Shown: one piece after another, positions 1-8,860 of the stretch
Layout: every line of letters starts with the position of its first letter
Numbering within the stretch: position 1 is the first letter of the stretch
Source: Zhuqueibacter pondensis
GTDB lineage: Bacteria > Zhuqueibacterota > Zhuqueibacteria > Zhuqueibacterales > Zhuqueibacteraceae
Reading direction: 5' to 3'
NCBI GenBank assembly: GCA_034505955.1
Contig: JAPDQK010000023.1
Coordinates: forward strand, 1-64,000
Length of the DNA stretch: 64,000 bases
Notes under the pieces: model-generated
The model's database searches: none
What the model saw: only the letters and a program-made list of their open reading frames with translations
Told to the model about the DNA's origin: nothing
Made by a program: the position numbers and the translations under genes

Positions 1-401
1 TTCACGGCAATTCCGATCTCGGCTTTGCTGAAATTGGTCCAACGCAGGGAAGACGGATGCTGACTGCTGATGCCTGCCGGTGTGGAACAAAACAATACCC
101 CGGTGGTACCATCATACGCCACTGCCAAGATTTGGTTGTCTGCGAGGCCATCGCTGGTCGTGTACGGTGCCTCCCAGCGGTTGCGAAAGATATCGTATCG
201 CAAAATTCCTTCTGTACTGCCAAAGTAGGCATACTGTGTCCCCACCGCCACCGAGCCAATATACCGTGCCACGCCATAACTCACCCAATCGCCGGGCCGA
301 TATTTGTCATTCCGCGAAGCAGAGTTCGGCGTAAAAGTTTGACCCAGACTTGCTGCAATGAATAAAAAGGTGGTGAGGAAAAAGAGAAATAAGCGCTTCA
401 C
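1..401 (-). CDS. Secreted propeller-repeat protein, C-terminus cut by window edge
   Basis: The reading frame starts at a GTG (399-401) preceded by GGAG about ten bases upstream, and runs off the left edge with no stop. The first 21 residues form a clear signal peptide (KRLFLFFLTTFLFIAASLGQ). The mature part contains GILRYDIFRNRW and, about 15 residues later, DGLADNQILAVAYD. That spacing is typical of the short blades of two-component-regulator-type propellers (Reg_prop). It is probably an exported beta-propeller protein or the sensor part of a larger protein. Only about 133 residues are visible, so the full domain layout and function cannot be given. Confidence 0.7.
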   Translation of the reverse strand, partial: MKRLFLFFLTTFLFIAASLGQTFTPNSASRNDKYRPGDWVSYGVARYIGSVAVGTQYAYFGSTEGILRYDIFRNRWEAPYTTSDGLADNQILAVAYDGTTGVLFCSTPAGISSQHPSSLRWTNFSKAEIGIAV

Positions 402-824
402 GATTTTGTTCTCCGCGGGGTGTAACTCCGGATTCATCATTCCAACTGGATGGAATATCGATCGAACTTCACAATTTTCCTTCTCGTTACCCAGCGCGCG
501 ATACGCGTTACAATGAAATTATCGAGTTCATCCAGCCCTGGCGTCACTGCCGGGAAAAGTCCGGTAATTTCAAGTTATCAGAATCATTACCAAAAATCAA
601 CTGCTAAATTATGGCTGACGTAATGTCGCACTTACTGGTGAAATGGATAATTCCCAAGAAGGTCATCCTGCAAACAATTTTCCAAAGCATTTAGAACCGT
701 GCTCGTGCTGTTGAAGATGCCTGCAGCCCAGGGCAGGGATGACTGGATAGGTACATGATCCACCACTCACTCAGAGAATACGAACCGACAAACAACAGGC
801 CAGCCGGCGACCGCAGACTATCCT
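402..824. other. Intergenic spacer, nothing recognised
   Basis: The spacer between the NtrC-type regulator and the propeller protein downstream of it holds no convincing reading frame, RNA gene or strong hairpin. It presumably contains the promoter of the propeller gene. Confidence 0.5.
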
Positions 825-2228
825 TTATGGCTTGATGTTATAGCGTTGCAATTTTCGATGCAGATTCGCGCGGTCGGTGCGCAACCGGCGCGCCATTTCA
901 CTGACATTGCCTTTCACTTCCTGAAAAACTCTTTGCAGCAACTGGCGCTCGAAATTTTCAATCCGATCACGCAGGGCAAGTCTGTCATCGGTATCGGCAA
1001 CCGGCAAAGTCGTTTGCTGAGCAACAGCGGGTTCTGCAGTTTTCTCCCCGATGACAGGTAAACTAAAAACCGGTAAAGCCTGGCGCACATGTTCCGGCGT
1101 AATGACTTCCGCGTCACTCATGATCATCAATCGCTCGATGATATTTCGCAGCTCGCGCACATTCCCCGGCCAATGGTAATTCTCCAAAATTGTGACGGCT
1201 TCAGGAGACAGATGCTTGAGCCGGCGGCCGTAGGCTTGCGCTAATTGATTCAAAAAATAGTTTGCAAGCAACACCACATCCTCCCGGCGTTCGCGCAAAG
1301 GCGGTACCTGTATGGGAATCACCGCAAGGCGAAAAAACAGATCATCACGAAACCGGCCGGCCTGAATTTCATTCTCGATATTCTTGTTGGTCGCGGCGAT
1401 CACACGCACATCGAAACGGATCGGCTCGGTGCCGCCGACGCGGAGCAGTTCATTTTCCTGCAAAACGCGCAAGAGCTTGGCCTGGGTATCCAGCGACATG
1501 TCGCCGATTTCATCCAAAAAAAGTGTGCCGGTGTGTGCCTGTTCGATGAGTCCGATCTTGCGGCGCGTTGCTCCGGTGAAAGCGCCACGTTCATGGCCGA
1601 ACAGCTCGCTTTCGATCAGCTCGCGCGGGATGGCGGCACAATTGACGCGCACGAAAGGAGCACCGGCCCGCCGGCTTTGACGGTGAATCGCCTCGGCAAC
1701 AAGCTCTTTGCCGGTGCCATTTTCACCCATAATCAAAACTCGTGCTTCCGACGGCGCGGCCTTGCGAATGGCTTCGCGCAGTTGCTGCATCGGCAGGGAT
1801 TGCCCGACCATCTCGCCATCACCGCCGAGGCGCTGGCGCAACTGATTGCGTTCCTGCTCGAGTCGTCTGCGCTCGCCAAAATTCTTGACTTCAAGAACAA
1901 TGCGCTCCGGTTGCAGAGGTTTTTCAAGAAAATTATACGCGCCAAGACGCACGGCTTTGACGGCGGTATCGATCTCGGCATGACCGGAGATCATGATCGT
2001 CGGTATCATCGCACCCAGTTCCTGCAATCGCTGCAAAACCGCCAGGCCATCCATGCCGGGCAACCAGACATCCAAGAACATCAAGTCAAAGTACTCACGT
2101 TGTATCAGTTCAAGCGCTTGTTCGCCGGAATTACAGGCGGTGGCATGATGGCCGAGGTCACGCAACAGACCGCTCAAAGTTGCTCCAATGTGCGCATCAT
2201 CGTCAACGATGAGAATATGAAGAGACAT
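825..2228 (-). CDS. Sigma-54-dependent response regulator, NtrC family
   Basis: This 467-residue protein has the full NtrC layout. Residues 1-115 are a receiver domain with the acidic pocket D9-D11, phospho-acceptor D53 (LMFLDVWLPGMDG) and the conserved lysine in FLEKP. The central AAA+ domain has Walker A GENGTGKE, the sigma-54 contact loop GAFTGA and LFLDEIGDM. The C-terminus carries a Fis-type helix-turn-helix (NVSEMARRLRTDRANLHRKL). It should activate sigma-54 promoters when phosphorylated. No histidine kinase lies next to it. It follows hflX by only six bases with no clear ribosome site, so translation coupling is likely. The domain call is certain, the target genes are unknown. Confidence 0.95.
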   Translation of the reverse strand: MSLHILIVDDDAHIGATLSGLLRDLGHHATACNSGEQALELIQREYFDLMFLDVWLPGMDGLAVLQRLQELGAMIPTIMISGHAEIDTAVKAVRLGAYNFLEKPLQPERIVLEVKNFGERRRLEQERNQLRQRLGGDGEMVGQSLPMQQLREAIRKAAPSEARVLIMGENGTGKELVAEAIHRQSRRAGAPFVRVNCAAIPRELIESELFGHERGAFTGATRRKIGLIEQAHTGTLFLDEIGDMSLDTQAKLLRVLQENELLRVGGTEPIRFDVRVIAATNKNIENEIQAGRFRDDLFFRLAVIPIQVPPLRERREDVVLLANYFLNQLAQAYGRRLKHLSPEAVTILENYHWPGNVRELRNIIERLMIMSDAEVITPEHVRQALPVFSLPVIGEKTAEPAVAQQTTLPVADTDDRLALRDRIENFERQLLQRVFQEVKGNVSEMARRLRTDRANLHRKLQRYNIKP

Positions 2229-2234
2229 GGTGCA

Positions 2235-3524
2235 TTAATTTCTGTTTTCCGTCAACAAACAGCGAATTTTCTCGGCGGCGGGATGGCTTGCACGCAATTT
2301 GATATGAACGGTGTGATCCTCGTAATATTTCTCGATCACGTGTGCCAGCGCATGCAATCGTGCCACCAGCGCCGGATTGGTCAGCGGCACCTCGACCGAA
2401 AGTTCCTCTTCTTCCGCACGCGCAAAATCCAAAATTCGCGACCGCAATTCGTCAAGAAACATGCCGCGACGAGCCGAAACAAAAACAGCCGGGGCATGCG
2501 TCTCCTGCAGACGCCCGATCAACCCCTTTTCCTGCAAGGCATCGACTTTATTGAAGACATGCAGCAGCGGCAGGTCGTTCAGTTGCAATTCCTCCAATAT
2601 CTGGCCAACCACGGCAATCTGCTCCTCGAAGAGTGGATGGGTGATATCGATGACATGCAAGAGCAAATCCGCTTCGCGTGCTTCTTCCAACGTGCTTTTG
2701 AAAGAGGCCACCAGATGGTGCGGCAATTTGCGAATAAAGCCAACCGTGTCAATCAAAAGAACCGTGGGATGATTCTTTTCGGCGGGATTGGCCGGAGGAC
2801 CAAGCTGGCGAACGGTGGCATCAAGGGTGGCAAACAAACGATCTTCGACAAAAACATTGGCATCGCTGAGCGCGTTGAGCAAGGTCGATTTGCCGACATT
2901 GGTATATCCCACCAACGCCACTTTAAAGATTCCCTCGCGCCGCTGCCGCCGCACCACCCGCTGCTGTTCGATTTTCTTCAATTCCTTTTGCAATTGGCTG
3001 ATGCGCTGACGCACGCGCCGGCGATCCATTTCGAGCTGCGTCTCCCCGGGACCGCGTGTGCCGATGCCGCCGACCTGCCGGGAGAAGTGCGTCCATTGCC
3101 GCGTGAGCCGCGGCAACAGATATTGCAACTGCGCCAATTCGACCTGGGTGCGTGCTTCCCGAGTTTTGGCGCGGCGCGCGAAGATGTCCAAAATCAGACC
3201 GCTGCGGTCGATGATCTTGGTATCACACAACTTTTCCAAATTCTTCGCTTGCGCAGGAGAAAGATCGTCATCGAAAATCAAAACGTCGATCTTGTGCTCC
3301 CGCACAATGTCGGCCACCTGCTCGCTCTTGCCGCGACCGATAAAATAGGCCGGATCGATGCGCGGCCGGGTGTGCATGATCGTATCCACGACCTCGGCAC
3401 CGGCGGTATCGGCAAGCTGCGCCAATTCCTGCATGGAATCTTCACAATCGTAACGCGTGATGCCATGGCCGATGGTGCCGATCAATAAGGCGCGTTCACG
3501 GGTTGCATGGAAGGTTTCGTACAT
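2235..3524 (-). CDS. hflX: GTPase HflX, ribosome-associated
   Basis: The 429-residue product matches HflX in length and order. It has an N-terminal HflX domain, the family signature GIGTRGPGETQLEMDRRR, then a G domain near residue 200 with G1 GYTNVGKSTLLN, G3 DTVGF and G4 NKVD. HflX is known to bind the 50S subunit and to split or rescue ribosomes under stress, especially heat shock. Here the gene is followed after six bases by an NtrC-type regulator, which suggests one transcript. A BatA-like membrane protein gene lies 59 bases upstream in the same direction. All GTP-binding motifs are intact. Confidence 0.95.
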   Translation of the reverse strand: MYETFHATRERALLIGTIGHGITRYDCEDSMQELAQLADTAGAEVVDTIMHTRPRIDPAYFIGRGKSEQVADIVREHKIDVLIFDDDLSPAQAKNLEKLCDTKIIDRSGLILDIFARRAKTREARTQVELAQLQYLLPRLTRQWTHFSRQVGGIGTRGPGETQLEMDRRRVRQRISQLQKELKKIEQQRVVRRQRREGIFKVALVGYTNVGKSTLLNALSDANVFVEDRLFATLDATVRQLGPPANPAEKNHPTVLLIDTVGFIRKLPHHLVASFKSTLEEAREADLLLHVIDITHPLFEEQIAVVGQILEELQLNDLPLLHVFNKVDALQEKGLIGRLQETHAPAVFVSARRGMFLDELRSRILDFARAEEEELSVEVPLTNPALVARLHALAHVIEKYYEDHTVHIKLRASHPAAEKIRCLLTENRN

Positions 3525-3583
3525 AAATTTTCAGTCCATCCTAAAGGGCGACGGATGCCGCGGATTTTCACTGCAAAAAACAA

Positions 3584-5824
3584 TCAAACAGACGGCATCG
3601 CAGCCGTTTCTTGTGACACTGATTTTGCAATACTCGTTTTCGCTGGCTGCGTGCTTCGCGACAACCACATTTCGGTGAGCATTGCGATTATGGCCGCAAC
3701 CAAAAAGTATCGCCACAACTCCGAACCATAACGTGCTTGTCGCACTGCCGTCACGAGATCAGCCTCCGGTGAAATCAAGACCACCGCATCAGTGCCCATC
3801 GCAGTTTTGAAAGCCTGATCGGAAAGCACGGGCAGTTTCAATTCGACCGGATTGAAATTGACGGCCCAAACTCCGACCGGCATAAACGGCAACTGCTTTT
3901 CGACACGCGCCAAAGAATCCAAGCCGACCTGCCACAAACGGTATTGGCCGGGCTGCTCGACATCGGTAAGGCGCACCTGATAATTTTGACCGACGACTTC
4001 GACAGGGAGTTTGCGGCGCTCACCATCAGGCATTTCCATTTCCACCGCTGTGACAGTTCCGCGCAAACTCGTGACGATTTCCTCTCCCACCAATTGCGAC
4101 TCACGCAAGTTGTCGCGGTTCTGCGTCATGTAGGCAATGCAGCGATGGATCAGGGGAGCGAACAAACCCTTGAAGGCAAAATCCGACCATTGTTCGGTTG
4201 CCGCCGAGGTGAAAATCAACAACAGACCACTGCCGACACGACGCTCAACGAGAAAAGGATAAGCATTCGCATATTCCATAATCGGCACCGTGCCATTGGC
4301 CAACCGCATCTGCACGGCAAAACGAAAGAGCGGCGAGTCAAGGCGCGGCGCCTTCTCACTTTTCTCGAAGATGCCGTTGAAGACGGGATGGGAAAAATCA
4401 ATCCGGCCAAGCTTGATCACATGATCACCGGCGGATTGAATCCCGCCAGAGGTTAATTGCCCCATCGTCTCGCCGAAAGCGCCAACTTTTAAAGGTGTCA
4501 GCAAAAGCTCGTTATAATTGCGCAAATCGAGATCACTACCAAGAAACAACATCATGCCACCGCCGTTTTTCAAATAATTGCTCAAGCGTTGAGCCACGGC
4601 TTCCGTCAAGCGTGGAACATTCGCCAAAACGATGCCGTCATAATTTTCAAAGCGCTCGGCAGCAAGATTGATGGCAGCAATTTCGCGCCAAGTATTGGTA
4701 ATTTGAGATTCGGAAGAAATTCGATTCGAGGGATCAAACGCCAGGCGAAGATAAGTCAAATCCTCAGGATTCCCGGCGACTGCCAGCACACGGCGCTGCG
4801 GGGGAATGAAAACCACGAAGCTGCGAACATTGTCCAGAGGCAGGTCATCATCTTCCAGCTCAATCCGTCCAAAAATAAAACCGGCAGCTTCCGGTGTCGC
4901 ACGAAAAACAACACGTCGTTCCGCCCCAGCCGGCACATCAACGGTTTGCTGCGCGACCCGCTTGCCATTGAGAAAAAGATGCACAAGCTGATTATTGAGA
5001 TCGCGTTGGCCGTTATTCGCAACCGCTGCCACCACTTCAAAAGCTTTACCGCGCTCAAAAATTTGGTTGCTGAGTGTTGCGCTTTGTAGAGTCAAATTGC
5101 TTCCCGGAGTTTTGTCGAAGCGAATGACATACCCGCGGAATCCACGAATCGATCCCATGTTATCGGTGGTGCTTTTTGCTGCTGCATGAGAGGACTGCAC
5201 GGAAGCAACCGGCAGCGCTGCGCGGGCATCCGTGAACACATAAAGCTCACGATTGACGTTTCGGGAACTGGCAAGCTTTTCCCGCGCCAAGGCAATCGCA
5301 CCGGCCAGGTCGGTTTCCGCCGAAGTCTGCGGCACAGAGGCTGTGATCTCCGAAAATCTCTCCGGTGCGAACAGAGCGTTGGCAGAAACCAGGCGCGCCG
5401 GTTTCGCTGCGGTGATCAGGAAAATCTCGTCACCGGGAGCAAAAAGCCCGGCCAGGCGTTGTGCCTGCTGGCGTGCCTGCGCCAGGAGTGAGACTCCATC
5501 GGGCGCCGCAGCCATGCTCAATGAGTTGTCGATAATCACCACCGCCGTGGCAGCAGCGCGTTGCGCGAGCGTGGCTTGTTGATGGCGCAGTGTCGGTCGC
5601 GTGAACGCCAAAACCAGCAAAGCGACAATCAGCATGCGCAGAAGCAGCAGGAGCAGCTGCCGTAATCTGAGCTGGCGGATTTTTTCCTTCTCGAGGCGTT
5701 TTAAAAAGGCGATGGTGCTGACGGTGACGACGCGCAGTTTCCGGCGGGTCAATAAATGAATGAGCAGAGGAAGCGTGATGGCAGCAAGTGCCCAAAGTAA
5801 CGCGGTATTGATGAAGCTGAACAT
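3584..5824 (-). CDS. BatA-like membrane protein with VWA domain
   Basis: This 746-residue protein starts with two membrane segments (about residues 7-24 and 58-78) separated by a basic stretch, the arrangement of the BatA/aerotolerance N-terminal domain. A von Willebrand A domain follows with the metal site motif DNSLS (DxSxS). The middle region is a large periplasmic part of the glutamine-amidotransferase-like type seen in such proteins, and a last membrane helix (YFLVAAIIAMLTEMWL) lies near the C-terminus. Such proteins are usually next to MoxR ATPase and DUF58 genes. None are seen here, so the gene may be an isolated paralogue or those genes lie elsewhere. The precise function is unknown. 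Confidence 0.85.
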   Translation of the reverse strand: MFSFINTALLWALAAITLPLLIHLLTRRKLRVVTVSTIAFLKRLEKEKIRQLRLRQLLLLLLRMLIVALLVLAFTRPTLRHQQATLAQRAAATAVVIIDNSLSMAAAPDGVSLLAQARQQAQRLAGLFAPGDEIFLITAAKPARLVSANALFAPERFSEITASVPQTSAETDLAGAIALAREKLASSRNVNRELYVFTDARAALPVASVQSSHAAAKSTTDNMGSIRGFRGYVIRFDKTPGSNLTLQSATLSNQIFERGKAFEVVAAVANNGQRDLNNQLVHLFLNGKRVAQQTVDVPAGAERRVVFRATPEAAGFIFGRIELEDDDLPLDNVRSFVVFIPPQRRVLAVAGNPEDLTYLRLAFDPSNRISSESQITNTWREIAAINLAAERFENYDGIVLANVPRLTEAVAQRLSNYLKNGGGMMLFLGSDLDLRNYNELLLTPLKVGAFGETMGQLTSGGIQSAGDHVIKLGRIDFSHPVFNGIFEKSEKAPRLDSPLFRFAVQMRLANGTVPIMEYANAYPFLVERRVGSGLLLIFTSAATEQWSDFAFKGLFAPLIHRCIAYMTQNRDNLRESQLVGEEIVTSLRGTVTAVEMEMPDGERRKLPVEVVGQNYQVRLTDVEQPGQYRLWQVGLDSLARVEKQLPFMPVGVWAVNFNPVELKLPVLSDQAFKTAMGTDAVVLISPEADLVTAVRQARYGSELWRYFLVAAIIAMLTEMWLSRSTQPAKTSIAKSVSQETAAMPSV

Positions 5825-5843
5825 TAAGCGTGAAATCTCAAGT

Positions 5844-6250
5844 TTATATCACACTGCAAAAAATAAAGATCGCCCACATAATTCCGATTATTGCTGGCAC
5901 AAAGTACGTTAATAGCCAAATTAACGAGATGGGCCATTTTTTATGTGTTTGATATGTTTCCTTGCAATCCAGAATGACTTCAATACATCTGACACGGAGT
6001 GTCGTACCATATACAATTGCCTGACATTGACATATGTCCATACCACTGTTAACAATACTCCAAATGATGCAATCACCCTTGCGACCGGCATCTTTGGTTG
6101 AGCGGTATTTACCAGCGTCGCATAGGTAACCAGTAACATCGATTCAGCAACCAAGAAGTCATTCTGCCGTTCATTAAAGACTGAATCTTCATGCAGACCG
6201 TGTTCTCATGGCCGCCCCATGCGATCAAGCATACCTTGGTCTTCTTTCAT
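5844..6250 (-). pseudogene. Broken small membrane protein gene (in-frame TGA and frameshift)
   Basis: Reading from ATG at 6248-6250 (GGAAAGG just upstream) gives MKEDQGMLDRMGRP, then an in-frame TGA, then a continuing frame HEDSVFNERQNDFLVAES with a membrane helix. At a run of six A (minus strand; 5937-5942) the frame must slip by minus one. It then continues as KWPISLIWLLTYFVPAII, a second membrane helix, to a stop at 5844. The protein would be a two-helix membrane protein of about 130 residues resembling small RipA-like proteins, a weak match from memory. Two separate lesions argue for decay. The A AAA AAT phase also fits a minus-one slippery site, but the upstream stop makes recoding unlikely. 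Confidence 0.6.
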
Positions 6251-6277
6251 TTACCTTTCCTGTAGAATCTCAATTGT

Positions 6278-6490
6278 TCAAGCGTCGTGTTTGCGCATTT
6301 GCTTTATCTCGAAAACAACATCATCGAGGGACATGCCTTCAAACAATTTTTCGCGCTCTTCCGTATAATTTCCATAACCCGTCGTAAACTGGTTGATGAA
6401 ACGCAATGTGTTGACAACGCCAATTTTTTTGTACAACACGCGCAGGGCGTCTTGAGTAATTTCAACTGGTGGTTTTAATTGCGTTTTCAT
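6278..6490 (-). CDS. Putative antitoxin partner of PIN toxin
   Basis: This 70-residue protein is translated from an ATG that overlaps the stop codon of the PIN-domain frame upstream (ATGA). It has no membrane segment. Such small proteins beginning KPPVEITQDALRVLYKKIG commonly sit beside PIN-domain toxins, so it is likely the antitoxin or a partner of the VapC-like gene. The toxin frame is broken while this frame is intact, so it may be a leftover of a dead module. The family assignment rests mainly on position. Confidence 0.6.
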   Translation of the reverse strand: MKTQLKPPVEITQDALRVLYKKIGVVNTLRFINQFTTGYGNYTEEREKLFEGMSLDDVVFEIKQMRKHDA

Positions 6491-6929
6491 GGCGCGACCT
6501 CTTCGATTAACTGAATCGGTGAAACGACCCTTGTTCTCAAATCTGTTCGTGATTTCGCTTTTTTCAGAAACATGTCATCACAAGTACAACAATAATCAGC
6601 CTGGGCATGTTCCGCCGAGGCCAAATGTAAGGCATCTAAAGGCTTGATTCCCAGTGCAGTAAATTCATTGGCTCGATTTTCAATTTCTTCATTAACATGA
6701 ACGAATGTCTTGGCTCGACCCAACACTTCCAAAGCATGCTCTTTGCGAGAAACATTGGGATTCTGACGCGTTTCAAAGAGCAATATTTCTGAAGAAATCA
6801 ATTTCAATCCACCCGCTTCACAAAGGGCTAAAACAGACAAAATTTGCTTCTGCCTCCAACGCTATTCGAATTTGAGTCCTGTCATCCAACGGACGTTGCA
6901 AGCTGCAATTGTCGAGGGTAAATCTTCAT
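6487..6929 (-). pseudogene. VapC-like PIN-domain toxin, disrupted by two frameshifts
   Basis: Piecing frames together recovers a normal PIN toxin. ATG at 6927-6929 encodes MKIY. After one extra base in a CCC run the frame continues LDNCSLQRPLDDRTQIRI and ALEAEA. A second single-base gain in a TTTT run then leads into SVLALCEAGGLKLISSEILL, ending EEVAP at 6487. The first acidic residue of the active site (YLD) and the later acidic motifs (SSEILLFE, PLDALHLA) are all present in the joined protein. Both lesions are single-base insertions in short homopolymers, so either true decay or assembly errors are possible. The frame from 6840 alone lacks the N-terminal active-site aspartate. Confidence 0.7.
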
Positions 6930-7132
6930 ATCCCAAAATACACAGCTTCTACGAAAACAACAACCGGCATGTTTTGCGACCACTCACTCCTTTGTACTTT
7001 GTAAAATATCTCCACGTTCCCATTCGACTCAGTTTTTGCCATCCGCACCGTCGCGAAGCCCAAGCCGACGATGAGCCACAACGCCAGCATGATTTCTTCA
7101 TCCCAAAGTTCCAATCAAACTGGCAGTCGGTG

Positions 7133-7930
7133 TTATGACGCCAACCGCCGTAAAAATTGCAACGGGCTGAAAGATCGCCGCTTTTTCACCGCTTCCACGG
7201 GAAGTGGTTCCGGGACTTTTATTTCTTCCCCGGCCAAAGCGCGACGGGGATTTTCATAAAAAATGCGGTTGGCAACCCGATCCCCCCACATGTCGCGAAC
7301 AAGCTTATAGTCTTCGCCCATGCATACCTTGCGTGAGCGCGTGTTGTGCCCATCGCTGCCGAAAAAATGAATGAGACGACTGTTCATCATCGCGGTGGCC
7401 AGGGCCGCGACGCCGTCGCCGTATTTGCCGCTCAAACTGCCGGCGTTCATCTGAAACAGCGCACCGCGCTGTGCAAATTCATACGCGCGACCCGGGTTTT
7501 TCAAAAAGCCGACATTGCGCTCCGGATGCGCGATGACCGGGATTTTGCCATCAAGAATAAACTGAAAAAACACCTCATCCACGCCGCGCGGAATGCCCTG
7601 CATGGGGAATTCCACCAAAAAATAGCGGCCATTGTTGTTGAACGTGGCAATCTGGTGATTCAACTCCATGTCCGGCTGATAAAAAATTTCACAGGCCAGA
7701 TGCAATTTCAATTTGATTTTCCCGGCCTGCAGCCGGCGCTGCATCTCCTCGAACTTTGCGAGAATTTCTGCTTCCAGTTTGTGGTATTGACTGTTGTCAA
7801 GAATGTGGTGGGTAATCTGAACTTCTGTGGTGCCATCGGCGACTGCCTGCCGCGCCATTTCCAAGGATTCGTCCCAATTTTGCGCGCCATCATCGATGCC
7901 AGGCAAAAGATGAGAATGCAAATCGATCAT
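7133..7930 (-). CDS. PHP-type tyrosine-protein phosphatase, CpsB/YwqE family
   Basis: The 265-residue protein has the metal-binding pattern of the PHP family: DLHSHLLPGIDDGAQ at the N-terminus, THH near residue 40, HPERN near 139 and GSDGHNT near 195. In the CpsB/YwqE branch these enzymes remove phosphate from tyrosine kinases that control capsule or exopolysaccharide export. No Wzc-type kinase or glycosyltransferase is adjacent, so the substrate is not clear from context. Its start codon overlaps the end of the GGGP/HepGP synthase gene by four bases, which suggests co-translation. The C-terminus is basic (AVKKRRSFSPLQFLRRLAS). Confidence 0.9.
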   Translation of the reverse strand: MIDLHSHLLPGIDDGAQNWDESLEMARQAVADGTTEVQITHHILDNSQYHKLEAEILAKFEEMQRRLQAGKIKLKLHLACEIFYQPDMELNHQIATFNNNGRYFLVEFPMQGIPRGVDEVFFQFILDGKIPVIAHPERNVGFLKNPGRAYEFAQRGALFQMNAGSLSGKYGDGVAALATAMMNSRLIHFFGSDGHNTRSRKVCMGEDYKLVRDMWGDRVANRIFYENPRRALAGEEIKVPEPLPVEAVKKRRSFSPLQFLRRLAS

Positions 7931-8835
7931 GTAGGTTCCTTTGATGACGGTGCTACAGCTCCATGAATTGCGTGTGCAAACTCCCGAATGAGCTGCACAT
8001 TGCTGTTTTTTTCCAAAACGTTTCCTGTCACAACAAAAGAGGCGCCGGCTTTGACGCGCTTTTCCGCCTCTTCCGGCGTGCGGATGCCGCCGCCGACAAT
8101 AACCGGAATGCTGACATAGCTCGACACCGCCTTGACCATCTCTGGCGTCACGGCCAAATCCGCACCGCTGCCGGCTTCCAGATAAACCATTTGCATGCCC
8201 AAATATTCTGCGGCAAGCGCGGTGGCTTGCGCGATATCATTTTTGTCGCGTGGAATCGGTCGCGAATTGCTCATAAATTCCGCGGAAGTGACGCGTCCGG
8301 AGGCAATGAGCATATATCCGGTGGGAAGAGGCTCGAGGCCAAGCAGCCGGATAATTGGTGCCGCCATAATTTGCATGCCAATCAGATAATCGGCGTTACG
8401 GCTGCTGATTAATGACAGAAAAAGTATCGCATCCGCGTGTCGCGAAAGCTGAATGGTGCTTCCCGGGAAAATGACACAAGGAATCGTGACCGCTTTTTTG
8501 ATCGTTTTGACGATATCGTCAAAGCTTGCAGACAGCAATAAGCTGCCGCCGATGAGTATGGCATCAGCACCGTTTTCGCTCGCCGCCGCTGCGATGTCCG
8601 GCAATTGTTTCAGCTGCCATTTATCGGGGTCAATCAAAACAAAATACCCGGCGCCGTGCTTGGTGCGGGTTTGCAGCAAATAATTCAATATCTTGCCGCG
8701 CGACTTCATCGAAGTGGTTCGACCGTTATGCGCCTGTTGTGCGGTGGTCGCTTTGGCCGCTGATTGAACCTCTTGCGAGGTCGTAATCAGCGGCTGACTC
8801 GTCGATGGGCCTTCTGCTGTTTTCATGCGATCCAA
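7927..8835 (-). CDS. Geranylgeranylglyceryl/heptaprenylglyceryl phosphate synthase family
   Basis: The protein is a TIM-barrel enzyme of the PcrB/GGGPS family, which joins a polyprenyl diphosphate to glycerol-1-phosphate to make an ether lipid precursor. Diagnostic motifs are YFVLIDPDKW near the N-terminus, FPGS, YLEAGSGAD and the phosphate-binding GGGIRTPEEA. Bacterial homologues occur in Firmicutes (PcrB) and in FCB bacteria. The longest frame begins at a TTG (8833-8835), with ATG at 8826. About 42 N-terminal residues are Ser/Thr/Gln-rich and not part of the fold, so the true start may be ATG at 8709, giving about 260 residues. The gene overlaps the downstream PHP phosphatase gene by four bases. 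Confidence 0.88.
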   Translation of the reverse strand: MDRMKTAEGPSTSQPLITTSQEVQSAAKATTAQQAHNGRTTSMKSRGKILNYLLQTRTKHGAGYFVLIDPDKWQLKQLPDIAAAASENGADAILIGGSLLLSASFDDIVKTIKKAVTIPCVIFPGSTIQLSRHADAILFLSLISSRNADYLIGMQIMAAPIIRLLGLEPLPTGYMLIASGRVTSAEFMSNSRPIPRDKNDIAQATALAAEYLGMQMVYLEAGSGADLAVTPEMVKAVSSYVSIPVIVGGGIRTPEEAEKRVKAGASFVVTGNVLEKNSNVQLIREFAHAIHGAVAPSSKEPT

Positions 8836-8860
8836 TCGCTCAGAATTTTTTGACTGATGA

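Noticed and set aside
1245..3488. Long plus-strand open frame of 747 codons
   Set aside because: It lies opposite the NtrC regulator and hflX, whose products show all family motifs. Its own product has no domain pattern, so it is a shadow of codon bias.
5937..5942. Programmed minus-one frameshift at the A-run
   Set aside because: The phase fits, but the in-frame TGA upstream means the protein could not be completed even with frameshifting; decay is simpler.
6194..6196. In-frame TGA as selenocysteine codon, considered because selC is present
   Set aside because: The residue context (GRP before, EHG after) is not a known Sec site, no clear SECIS hairpin follows within range, and the gene has a second lesion.
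6930..7132. Sixty-two-residue minus-strand frame (6926-7114)
   Set aside because: No ribosome site or family pattern; it ends inside the PIN gene start and looks like chance.
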